From assembly GCF_001649575.2 (NCBI RefSeq), contig NC_051440.1, forward strand, positions 23,856,476-23,920,475: DNA of 64,000 bases, read 5' to 3'. The position numbers were made by a program, and so were the translations under genes. The notes below the pieces were generated by a model. It saw nothing but the letters and a program-made list of their open reading frames with translations. It made no database searches and was not told where the DNA came from. This document shows positions 1 through 12,800 of this stretch, one piece after another; the first letter of the stretch is position 1; each line of letters opens with the position of its first letter. The stretch comes from Kryptolebias marmoratus (lineage: Eukaryota; Chordata; Actinopteri; Cyprinodontiformes; Rivulidae).

Positions 1-1
1 C

Positions 2-228
2 TCTCACCCAGATCCTGTTCCCAAATCTGAGGAGGTCCAGGAGGACGCCTCTCACCCAGATCCTGTTCCCAAATCTGAGGAGGTCCAGGAGGACGCCTCT
101 CAGCCAGATCCTGTTCCTGAGTCTGAGGAGGTCCAGGAGGACGCCAGAGTACCAGCCGGTGGAGGGAGAAGCTTCTCGGCCCGTTCCTGTCTGCCGTTTT
201 GTTACTTAGCTTTATTTTTAGGAGCTTC
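2..228 (+). repeat. 48-bp coding-phase minisatellite (three units) and tail
   Basis: Three tandem 48-base units (2-49, 50-97, 98-145) stay open on the plus strand and encode a 16-residue Pro/Glu-rich unit of the form SHPDPVPKSEEVQEDA. The open frame continues through a Gly/Arg/Ser and then hydrophobic stretch to about 433 and is cut by the window edge. The unit length is a multiple of three, and the third unit differs by a few substitutions. I do not recognise a protein. It lies in what should be an intron of the minus-strand spire2 gene, so it is probably the end of an inserted element rather than a host gene. Confidence 0.5.
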
Positions 229-680
229 TATGATCTCAGAGAATTTCGTTTTAAAGTTTTCAGCCTGGAGTCTAAAGAGTCACTCTTATTTGACCATTTT
301 GGAGAAGTATTTTCTATTTTATTTTAAATTAAGACAACTTGTTTTTATTAAATCTTGTTTTTTGTACACTGAACAGGAAAGATGGACTCTTGCTGTTAAA
401 AAAGTAACTATCTTTTACTCTGAGTTCATTTAAAATTAGCTACTTTTTACTTTGACCTTGATTTTTAGTTTGGTAATTTTATTTGAGCTTAAGAAAAAAT
501 TTATCATATTAGCTGCACTTGAGTAAAAATACTCTTTCCACCTCTGTCCACTTCCGACTCCACAGAGGAACGTTAACCAGTTTAGGCTGTAAAACAATAG
601 CCCAAGCGCCAAACAGAGGAATAAAAACAGCCATTCCCGAAGAGCCCCTTCCAGCGCAGACATCTCAGCAATGAGCTCAC

Positions 681-841
681 CTCAGATAAGTTCATCTCCT
701 CCATCTCAGCCAGCGTCGGGGCCTTGAGCAGGATGCGAGGGCGGGGCGGCGGCCGGGGCTCCGACACAGACAGGTCGATGCATGACGTAGATTTGACATT
801 ACAAGGACACATCTGAGCCAGACAGGGCAGAGAGCCAAAAG
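681..841 (-). CDS. spire2: spire2 exon 8: post-WH2 linker
   Basis: Completes the split codon of exon 7 and reads [20 protein letters not shown], then IDLSV, a proline-rich stretch, and [17 protein letters not shown], ending at GAG/gtgagc in phase 0. This linker precedes the Spire box, which is not visible between 1 and 680. Confidence 0.88.
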
Positions 842-3800
842 CTGAGAGAAGAGAAACCAAAAAACAGCAGCAGCGAGCCGTGAGTCAGGAGCAGAGATTC
901 TCAGGATCTGCAGCATGTTGCCAACAGTATAAACACAGTATATCAACAATGTGGCTGTTCCACTACTTTTCAGCATATTTAATGTTTATTCTAAAGTAAA
1001 TCTGTTGTGTTTGCAGCAACACTGACTGCATAAATCTGCACAGATTTTAAAAACTCATTAAGTAGAGTGGATGTGTTTGTGTCAGTCAAGAACATCAGAG
1101 CTCCTCATAGGAGGTCATAGTGGACATTGTTTAAGTATTGTTTGGTGTGACGGTGAAAAAGGAGGAATGAGGTGTTGGATTATAGTTTCACAACTAACAG
1201 CAGCAGAAAGTTCACAAACAAACAATGCTGCAGTAATAAAAACTGTAGGTTTATAACCCTGCCCTAAAGGCAAAACAGAGACAGTTTTTCTTACAGAACA
1301 AAACACAACTTTAAGCCGGACTGAATAACATTTAAATCAGAAATGAAACAAATAATTGTGTGTAAGACAGAAGAGTATTTCAACATCTTTCTACTAAATG
1401 TTTTAGTTTAGCTGCTTAACTTTATGACGGTGAACAAAATGGAGGATTTAGCATCTAAACAGCTGAGTTTTTTTCACCAGAAATGGTGGAAATGAGACAC
1501 TGAAATACCTAACTAACTAACTTCAACCAGCTACCAACAACAATATCTTTGAAGTGGTAGATAATCTCTATTTTATTTCCCCAAAAAATTAAAAGCTTTT
1601 TAAAATGACAAATTCTTTATTTAACTTTTTTTCTTGACTGTTTTTAGTTAAACGGTAAAACCCCACGTACTGACTGGTACTGACTGTAACAGCAAATATA
1701 AAACTGATTAAAATCTAAGGCTTTTCAGCCGATAACTGAAAACCAAAACATTTGATTCCACGTTCAACAAAGTGTCATTATTTGACTTCTTTCTCTGTAA
1801 ATGGCTGATTGGTATCTGTGAAATCTGATATCAGCTCTAAACTGAGAACTACTCCTGGATACAAACTTTATAAACTTAGATGAATATTAGCTCTAATGTT
1901 GTTATTATTTGACCTCAGCAACTTCTACTGGAGGGCGATTTGAAACCAGATCAACAAATAAAAAACAATCATTGCTGGGTTAAACAAGGAACATCTATGA
2001 TGGTGTAAACTGAGGTAAAACTGTGACATACTTGAATGAAAGTGACAATAATTCATTTTCACAGCACTTTCTGTGAATAACATGCAGAGACTCGCTCATT
2101 GGACGACAAATAAAATGTAATTTTAAACTATAAGTTGTTGTTTGTCATGTAGTCGAGTCATCTCTAACACCTACTGCTACAGATCAAGGCAGCGGGCGAT
2201 ATGCATTCCTTCATTAATTTTAGAAATCCTGTTGTCTTTACAGCTCTGTAATAAAATAAGGTGTTGTAAAGACCACTTGTGTGACATATAAAAGGTTAGA
2301 AACCACAAACCCTCAGGTATTTATTGGTCTCTGAGCCTCTAGACTACATGAACATATGCTACTTTAATGTTTTTCAGATAAACTAGAAGAAATACCTTAT
2401 TTATCTGAACATATTTTTACATCTTGTTAAATAAACATTTGACACAGCTGTACTTTCGGGTGGAGCTGCCTAGCGGCTGTCAGGGTGCCTTTTAAATAAA
2501 GTTTTAGCGATTCTCCGTCGGAGCCACTGCTTGCTTGCAACTCTTATTTTGAAAAGCTCTGTGTCACTTTTACAGTTGTAACGTGTCTTTGTTGCACATT
2601 AAGGTGACGTGTGAAAGTACAGAGGCAGAATGACGGAGCTAGAGCTGATCCATGTGATCCATCCCCGACATTCATCTCAGACTTTACCTATAATAACCTA
2701 GAAAAGACTGATGGTTGTTGTCTTACGTCTGGTACTGTGTGGTGCCACCGGTCTGAGCTTTCTCTCCTGCTTGATCTCTGCCAGGACCCGCTCATGGAGG
2801 GACTGCTGCTGAGGTGGTGGAGGGGGGAGGCTGCGCTCTGAAACCTAAAGTGGAAAAGCTATTAGACCACATCCACAAATCCACAGATTTAAAAAAATAA
2901 AAAGAAGCGTCTCTCGGCCCTGTAAGGCCAAACTATTTATTATTCATTCACGTGCAAATGGAAGTCGGGTGAAGCGTTGTATACAGCATACATTAAACAT
3001 GTTTGAGTCACCCATCTTCACGCATATAAAGGAGTGCTTTAACTCACTGGTTTAAGTGGAGGTCTGGATCTAATGAAGTCCAGAATCAGTTCATGAGCGT
3101 TTCTCTTCACTCTCGTAGGGATGTCACCATCCACCTAAAAAAAGGAAGAAACACAACACAAACCTGAGCAATGTGTGTCAAAATCAAACACTTTAAATGA
3201 AAACATGGTTATTGAGGTCAGAATATTAAAGATTCAGGTATCTTTTTATGATCAGATTAGAACAAAACAGAATTATAACAGCTTAAAAGTTAATTTAATA
3301 AACATGTCAGGCTCCTTACATCACAGGAGCAACATTTCCATTCACTTCCTGTTAATGTTTCTCATGGTTCGAGTTTATTTAGATATATAAGCAGCAAACA
3401 CAACAGTAGTATCCAGTGACAGAGATTTCTGCTATCCATTGATTCTGGAAATGAACTGCAATGCAGACAAAACAACCGAAGGCTGTAAAAAAAGCCATTA
3501 ATATTTTGTTTGTGAGTCTGAATAATGTAACTGAGTGTGGAGGACTCCTCCAGGCTGCTCTCTGCCACATGCCTGAACGTTTTCTTTCTGTTTGAAAAGC
3601 CGACTCTGTGTGTTGCCGTGAAGTTCCTGGAAAGTTAAAAAAAAAGTGGAAGATTTGAAACCTTTAGCTTCACTCCTGTCTGCACCCAGAAACCTCCTGT
3701 TTTATCTGAAGGAGGTTTTAGAAAACATCTCACAGCAACTTTAACGGTTTGGAAAATGACAACAAAGTTAAACTATTTAGAATCAACAAATTTATTTTAT

Positions 3801-6800
3801 CATTTAGAGGCCTGCTGACAATTTAAATGAAGTTTATTAAGAAAGATGCAACTTGGTTCTTCAAATATCTGTGTAATTCTGTCATTGTGGCTTTCTCACA
3901 GTCTTCTGCATTATTTTTTGACAACCTTCTGCTGACTGGTGGGAATTTCTGTTTGTTATATCCGCTAACTTCATCTGGTGCTCAGATGAAGATGTCGCTT
4001 CTCATCAGTGTCTAAACACTGAAACTATTTTTTTTATACTTGCCTGTATTTTCCAAAACAATGGGGGTCCTTAAATAATCTCTAGATATCAGATTACATT
4101 TAAAAATGATTGTTTATGGCATCTTTAGTGAGGCTACAAGGTCAGAGGTCACAAAGGTGCAAGACTTTGGCTGTCCAGATAAACAGGGAGTGTGGTAAAG
4201 AGGTGAAGAGAGTCCAGACAGGATGGAGAAAAGTTTCAGGGTTGATTTGTGACAAAAGGGTGGCAGCAAAGGTCAAAGGTCAAAGGAAAGGTTTACAGAC
4301 AGTGGTGAGAGCAGCCATGTTGTTTGGTTTGGAGACAGAACAGGAAGTGTCAGAGCTGAAGATGTTGAGGTTCTCCTTGGGANGGANGAGGATGGACAGG
4401 ATTAGGAATGAGGACATCAGAGGTCCAGCACAGGTTGGAGGACTGGGAGATAAAGTTAGAGAGGACAGACTGAGATGGTTTGGACATGTCCAGTGAAGGG
4501 ACAGAAGGATGTTAGAGACACAGAGGACAGACTGAGATGGTTTGGACATGTCCAGAGGAGGGACAGAAGGATGTTAGAGACAAAGAGGACAGATATGGAT
4601 GCAGTTAGAGAGGACATGGAGGGAGTTGGAGTGAGGACAGAGGACGCAGAGGACAGAGTTAGATGGAGGAGGATGTGGTGACCCCTGAAAAGGGAACAGC
4701 CGTCCAAAGGAGCAGTTAGTTTTACAGATACTGAGCTAAATTCAGTGTGGTAGTAGCTGAGAGACATTCTCATCACAAACTTCATCAAGCAGAACATCAT
4801 TTACAAGGTTTCACCAAAACGGCTGCAACTCCATGAAAGGTGGCGGGTGACGTGCATTCCTTCAAGCCTTCCTATTGTCCCGTGACACCTCAGCTGTTTT
4901 CAGTGACTGCAGCGCTGCCCGAACATTTAAACTCCCTCGCAGAGCAGACGCTGGCAGAGCTACGTCAGGACGCTCACCATGACTTTGCGCAGCTGGAATT
5001 TGCGAGCTCGAATGTCCTGCATCAGCATCTCGAACGGCGTGAGGCTGAACTCGGTGGGCAGGGGGTTGAACGGCTGCTCCTGGACCTTCTTCAGCTTCAC
5101 TCCCTGCCTGAGCTCCTTCATCAGCTGCACCCACAGACGAGCCTGGAGGCAAAAACAACAACAACTCATCTGCATCTGCGAGCGAGACGACTCTGCCTTC
5201 TCCGGTCAAACACACGGCCGTATTGTCCTCTGTCACAGAGTGTCCTCCCGTCTCACCCAGTCTCTGTGTTTCAGCGCGTCCAGCTCAGCTGTAGACCTGT
5301 CCTCCAGAGACTCTTCACTTGAAATCTTCTTTAGCATCTGCACAACAAAAAGCAAACATATATATTTGAAATAAAAGCATGACAACACTTTTTCATGCAA
5401 GTATTTAAGCTTCATCTACTCATCGATTTTCAAACATAAATACTTTAACGTTGGATGAGACTGACACCATTTTCACAACTCATATTTTATTTCCCAGATT
5501 TAGTCTTTTACTGGTTCAACTACATCAACTGACATTTAGCTGTTTCTTATATACTAATCAATTCCAGTGAAAAGTAACTAAACATTTCATTATTTTAGGT
5601 GAGACTTTGTCATTTTAGAATTTGTTTATTTAAAACCTTGACATTATTTCTTGAAAGAATAATTGACATTTTAAGTTTTGCAGATAATGTGAAATTGTGA
5701 AATTTGAGGTTTTAGTTACAGTTATGCTAATTTTAGCTTTTAGCAACCTTTCTGCTCCTCTTCTCTTTGTTTGAACTTTTTACCAGCTGAGTTTCAGCTT
5801 CTTCAGCAAACGGCAGCGAGCTCATCCGGCTCTCAGCATTCACTCTGGATTTTCACAGAAAATGCTAATTATTTTTAATCTGGCTTTTATTTTCTCAAAC
5901 ACTGCTGCTGAATCTTTACAGGAGAAATGAAAAAATGCTTAATTTACAGTCAATGAATGTGATTTCATTAGTTAAAAATGAAGCTTTGTCTTTTATATTT
6001 ACATACTCTGCTTGGGAGAAATATTATTTCTGTTTCATTTGTTGACTCTTTTTTTTAACTTTATCTGCGTTTAGTAAATAAACTCGATACCCTGAAGAGG
6101 CACTGGCGTGACAACTTAACAAACCTCCTTTGCATCTCTGATCTTGACGAGGAAGGTCTGCAGCTCCAGAGTCTCCACGAACAGAGCCCGGCAGACAGCC
6201 TGGTAGTGCTCGGGAGCCAGGCTTGGGTTGGCCAGGCGGGACGCACAAAGCACCATCACCTGACGGAACGTACAAACTGGCCGTGTCGCTCCTTCCTCTT
6301 CCTCCTCTTCCTCCTCCTCCTCCTCCTCGTCCTGCCCGCTGTAGCCCTCGTCTGACGTGCCGTTCCCAGCGTTGCCGTCGCCCTCTTCGCACGGGTCTCC
6401 GCCTGCCATCCGGTCGATGAGGCGCTCCAGCTGCGGGCTGAGCTCCCTCTCCTCGCTGTCATCCAGTCCCCAGTCCAGAGCTCGGTAGATGGCCACGCCG
6501 AGAGACTGAACCAGCTGGACCCAACAACAACGGGGCAAAAAAAGAAGAAGGCAGCGGTGAATTTTCAATTCTATCCAAACAAATATAACCACAAAAAACA
6601 TACAATTTATTTGAAAAGAAGGAACAGTGGAAGGAAGATAAGATTACCTTTAGTTTGAGTGTTTTTCATTTAAACTTTTGACTGGATAATTCTTTCAGAA
6701 TTATACAAATATAGTACCTAAAAGGTGCAAATGTGTAAAAACTAAATTCTCCTTTAGTTGAGAGGAGGTGAAGTTCTTTTAAAAGGCAGTTCAGTTGTTT

Positions 6801-9800
6801 TCTGCAGCTTTAGGAACTATAAAAGCTGTGAGAATTTCTCCCTGATTCTCTAAACTGAGATACTCTGATTGTTGCAGGTCAGAAACTGACTACTCATGAC
6901 TCCTCCACAGAAAGCTGTTTCTTACCTGTAACAACTCTCACTGAAGACACACAGTAACATTAATTTATTATTTTTTATTATCTTTTTATATCAGGCTGAG
7001 ATTAAACTCTGTTTCATTAAAGGACATTAAACTTGATGTTAAAAGTTCTAAAATAACTGATACCTGAAGTCCTTTTTACAACAAAATACCTTGAGTTTGT
7101 TCTCACCTGATGCTCTGTGATCGCAGGAAAAGGCCCATTTTCATCTGGAGAAACAAAGACATAAAAGACAATAAAGATCTGAGACATTCAAAAACCCAAA
7201 CTCTGATTTGAAAGTCATCGAGGAAGCAACATGAACTGTTGATCGAGACCACTTCAAGAAAGTCTGGCTGACCGAAATCAAGGTTAGGAATTAGTTGTTT
7301 CAAACATTAGTTAATGAACAATCCAGGAAAGTTAAAGAACGTCAGTCGAAGCTCTAATGAGTGGGCAGAAAGGATGCAGCCGCTGGTCTGATTTTTATTT
7401 TATCGGGATGCAACAACAGGAAGAGATGTATTATCAAGATTCAACAAAAAACATAATGAACCTTGTTGACTTTGCATGTTTGCTGTCTAAAGAGCCCAGA
7501 AAAAACAAGCCTTTAAAGTACACAAAGTTGTTTCAAACAAAAGTTAAAAAGAAAATTCTTTAATTTCAACGCAGCTCTGTGTTAATTTTGCTACAGTTCA
7601 GCTCCCACACATCCCAGCTTGAACTCGAGCTTTTGTCCTTCGGTCCAGTTGGCGTGCCAGTGTGAGAATAAAACACAGCTTTTCTCTTTTCTCCAGGCTC
7701 GGATGTCAGTAACGACACCCGAGGGGCCTGAAACTCCTCAATCAGCAGCTGCTTCAGCTGAGAAACGGGAGAGTGGACGACGATCATCAGGAAGGGGAGA
7801 GACAAAAGCTCAACAACAAAAAAAAAAACAGAAATACACTGCAAACAATTTAAAGAGCCTCAATATAATGTTTTTAACTAAATATTTTTACAAGCACTCA
7901 TTCCTCTCAGATATTTAACTTGTTTGCTGACCTTTAAACTATTTGTGTTTCTGTACCTTATTATAAGATGTTTTTGACATGATTTAGAGAATAAATACAG
8001 TAAATGTTTCCTTATATTAAGACAGAATGAAGATCGAAGGTCTGTAGGCCATCTACAGATATCAGGTGGATGGCGTGTAACTGCAGGCTGAGGTTTTTTG
8101 CAGTGCAGGCCTGGATGTGGTGGAGGAGGGGGCAGCATCCCCACCTGTCAACAGCAAAGTGCTTGCAGCAGGACGCCAAGCTTCGACCGACAGAGCCTCT
8201 CTGTTTCCTGTGTGAACAGAGACGCTGCTTCCATCAGCAACAAAGGAAAGTCCATTACAACGCCCTCCACACAGGAGTGGGGCGATAACATGAAGCCCCG
8301 TAAACCTGTCAGACAGGTTCAGATAATGCACGGCCCCGGTCACAGAGTGAAACCAATGATACCTCCGCCTGTTTCCCACAGTTACAGCCCAGTACACACA
8401 AAAACAGGACAGGAATCTGGACTGAAAACACCTCCAACAGACACCCAGCTCTGTTCTAGGAAAACAGATAAACCACAGAGCCATAAACTTCAGGAAAATG
8501 TGTTTAGGTTGCTCATATTTTTTGTCCTCTAAGCTGCACTGCTCGTCTGTTCACGGTGATTCACGGGACACTTTAACGCTGTTCTGAAACAGTAAAGAAC
8601 GCTTTATTTCAGCTCTGAAATAAAAAGCTGGGATGCGGCTTGGCTCGTGTTTGAAATGCTTTATTTTTGTGTCTGATTTTAGGAGAAAACTGATTCAAAT
8701 ACACCAGAAAGATGTCCAGTGAGGTCACGACACTGGTGTTTACTAACCCACAGTTTGCCTTTAGTCACACACAGGTTTCAGTTTTATACCTAATAAAGTC
8801 AATAGTTCTTTTTTTCTAATCATCACTCTTATATTACCAAGTTGACAAACTAACAACTTTAACATTTCCTAAATATCTGAAAGATTTTGCAAAAAAAGGA
8901 AAATAAACTTTAGTTTTAACAGTTTCACAGGGATAATGTTATATACTGTCTCAAAGGCAAGTAAAGATATAAGACATTTCAGAATCTTAAAAAAAAGGCC
9001 AAACAGTGCCTGAAATATCCATTTATCACCTAACAAAAGGAAAAACCAACACAGTGACCAATTTCAGCCAATTATATTAGAAATCAAACTGAGAGAACAG
9101 CAACTATTTTAGTTTTGTGTTGATGGTGAAGCTTCAAACAACAAACATTTTATCCTGAGCCAACTGCATCTGTCAAAACAAACCTGAAACACAGAAAACC
9201 ACGATCTGCCAGCCGACAGGCGAATATCAAAGCAGTTTCCTGATTTCTGTGTCTGACCTAATGATACGCCGTCACTGCGCCCCACAGAGTTCCTCCTCAT
9301 TAGCTTTTGGTCACACAGTTTATTCTGGCTAATGATGGAAAATATTTGCTCCTCAAAAGCCCGACACCCCCCTCTTCCTTCGTTCACGCAACACAAAAAT
9401 AAAAAAACTCTCCCAATGTGGACTTTGCCTCCTGTTGCCATGGAAATAAGGGCTGAGAAACCACGACGTGACGGAAGAAAAACTGGGTTTAGAGGAGCAG
9501 GGTTGATGATAAATGAAACGGAGGAGACAGATAGGAGAGAAAACAGATTACGAACAGGAACAGAACATTTACAGCCGTGACACGAACTTTCCATATCCAT
9601 AAACCCCGTTTTCGTCACAGCCACAGGTGTCAGAGCTCCTCCAGCCGAGCGAGGCTGCAGCCAGGACGTTTTCGTGTTTCCTGACACTCAGAAAAAACAG
9701 AAAATATAAAAGTGATTGTGCAACGTGCAGCTGTGACAGCAGTTCGTTTGCCTGTTCACACTTGCAGCTCAGGTAGAAACTTTAAACATCTGCTAATAAA

Positions 9801-12800
9801 ATGACAATGATGCAATTTTTCAAACCCAAACTTCAAGGTTTCTCTTGAATTCTGTTAATGTAGTGCATCTTTTTAACTGCATGTAAACTGACTGGTTAAT
9901 TAGCACACAGAGAAGCTGGCAGGGAGTTTCGGGGATGCCAGACCTCCTGCTAAAACCTGCTGCTGAGCTGAGAAACAAATAGCTGGCGGCAGCAGCACGA
10001 TGACATATGTCAGACAGCCGGGGGTTTCCTGTGAATTTTCAAATTAAATTCCTATTTTCATCATGAAACACGATTAACAGGAACTCTGGACAGATATTCC
10101 TTGATAAACGCACCCAGATAACCAGATGTTTATGGATATAATTACTGCCAAGGTACTGCTGTGGTGATAAAGACTGCACCTTCATCAACAGACAGCCATC
10201 TGACACACGTCAGGGTTAAAGCTCGTTGTTTGCACTTTTCACCCCATTATGAGCTGCAGGAAGGAAAGAACTGAAAACGCAGGTGGAATAAAGCACCAAA
10301 GATATATAATTTATGAAAATATTTCTGCAGAATGTTCTGTGATTTGCCACTTTGACTCAGTGCGGCGTGTTTCCGCTGCACCACCCACCTGTGAGCTGGG
10401 TGGTGCAGCGGAAACACGCTGGACTTTGACTTCCTGCTGGCCTCACGTTTACCCAGTGAATCCGGATTAGCTTCGTCCTTTGCTGCTGCCCTGCTCTGGT
10501 TATAAGAAGCTGTCACACAGAGGCGTTTGGCGTTAGGACTGAGGGAGTTATTTACAACTTCTGGTGGTGTTTACAAACTTAAAGTGTAGCTCAGCTGAAG
10601 TAAAAGGAAGAAGCTTTAAGTATCAACGCAGACAAACTGAGCACAACCATAAAAATAGTTTGATAGATTTCCGTTAGATAACAGCAGATATAAATGTAGA
10701 AATGAGGGTAAAGGTCTTGTGCCATCAATTCGTTGCTCATCTAAGAGCAATGCTGAACATATTGTTTGCTGGAGGACAAATATTTTATTAATCAGATCTG
10801 AAAACAGTGATATTTATAAATCTGTATTAGTCCAACAATAAAAATAAACACCAAGGATAAAAACTCTGAACACTGAAAAGGATTTTCAGGAGAGATCCTG
10901 AAATCAAGCAGAGATTTACACATAAAAACTTTGATTATTATATTTTTTTGTTTGTTTGTAGAGTTAGCAAAATAGCTCATGGACTAGAGGAGGGATTTTA
11001 ATGAAACCCTCAGAAAATGAATCATTAGCTGTATATCTATAATAGAAATAAACTTTGGAGTCAACCCAGTTTAAGATGCAGCCAGCTGACATTAGGAAAC
11101 ATAAAAATGGCAAAAACTCAGCAAATTTGATTTGGTTTGGTAGTAGCTGTGAGTCATTCCCAACACAAACTCCAAGCACCAACTGATCTCGAAAAATCAG
11201 TTTTAAAACGTTGCCGTTAGCCTCAACTGTGTCTGTTAGCAAAACATCTCAGGAACCACTGGACAGATTTTAATGAAACAATCATCAGATGTGACATCAG
11301 CTCATTCACTACTGAGGCCAACCAATTTAAGATGGCCGTCACTGCTAATCGGCCAACACAGGAATGACTACAGGCTGTCACTGAAATATCAACACCAACC
11401 TGTTTGGCCAGACAAAGATCTGCTGAAGCTCACCTCGGTAGCTGTGGCCCAGATGGCAGCCGGCTCATAAACGCACCACTCCAGCCTTAGAGGCGCTCAC
11501 TGCGGCACCGCGGCACCGCCGCTCAGATCATGTTCTGGTGGCGGTTCCAGCTGATGTCAGCAGCATCCGAACGCTGCACTCAGGCTCTCGTGTTTACCAC
11601 CAGTCGTGTTTTATTCCGGAGCGCGCTGACGACGACGGGAAAAGGAAACCAGGAGAGCGCTCGGAAATGCTGTCAGAAAAGGTTCCACTTTTCATCTTTC
11701 CGACCGGATCAGAAGACAGGAGTTAATTTGATAACAGGAAGAGGGGATTGTTTTGCTTTTATCCATGCATTTTAATTTATTTACATTAAAATTCTGTGTA
11801 TTTAAGCTGCCTGAATTCATATTAACCTCCTCTTCTTGGTTAGATTTTACTACATGATGATGATGATGTTTAGACTTTTGCTTCCTGATTATTTATAAAG
11901 CCATTTATTTATACATAACTAGGATTGGCTTAAAGTGTGAATAAATGTAACAATCCACAGCGATGGTTTTCATTATTAATGAATCTTTAAATACGAGATT
12001 ATTTGCTGTCTTTCCTCCTCTGGCCCTGCTGTGTAAAAACATGGATTAATTTAAACACATAAAAAAGTGAAACTGGCCTGTTGCTGATATTAATAATGCA
12101 AACTGACTGCGGTGGACTCGTCTAATGCCACTGAAGGGATTTACATCACAGCTTGTTTACTTTTGGATCAGCGGAGCACAAACTAACAGACAAGAAGAAT
12201 AAACAGTTCTGTTAATTATCCTCAGGACCTCCTCAGGGTCCGATGTGGCTCTGGTCAGTTAGAAGTCCAGCAGACTTACTGATTATAACCAACAACTTAC
12301 ATTAAAGCCACCGAGTTTTGGAGCCGAAAACAAAACAAAACACCATCAGTTAGGAGTCGCCAACTTTTACAACCAAAGAAACTATTTCTACCTTTTTTGC
12401 CCCACAGAATAAAATTTGTCCAGAGCCACAAAACCTACTTGAGGGTTGAGATAAAGATAAAAGTTGGAATAACGCAACTCATTATGTTTTTTCTTTATAT
12501 ATATACAACAACAAGTCCCCCACTTTTAAATAATAAAGGATATATTTTAATACTGGTAAATTATTTGAGCAGATATGTTTAAGTGTGGACATTTAAATGT
12601 GACACACTGAATTTTCACAAAAATGAAAACTGGACAATAGAACTGGCACAATTGTAATCATAAATACTGTATAAATATTAATTTCCTGAAGCCACATGGG
12701 GCCCCAGAGCCACAGGTTGCAGACCCCTGAGTTAGGGGGATTGTTTAGGATTAAGCTGTTTTATGACGAACATTATTTCTACTCCTAATTTAAGTTCATT

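Noticed and set aside
4840..5374. Plus-strand open frames of 131-160 codons
   Set aside because: They are antisense to the well-supported spire2 exons 4 and 5 and show no motif of their own.
8062..8532. Overlapping frames of about 140 codons on both strands
   Set aside because: No recognisable domain and no splice context; likely chance in a GC-richer stretch of intron.
9109..9687. 192-codon minus-strand frame
   Set aside because: Cys/Ser/Phe-rich with no family motif, inside an intron, and not flanked by convincing splice sites in a consistent phase.
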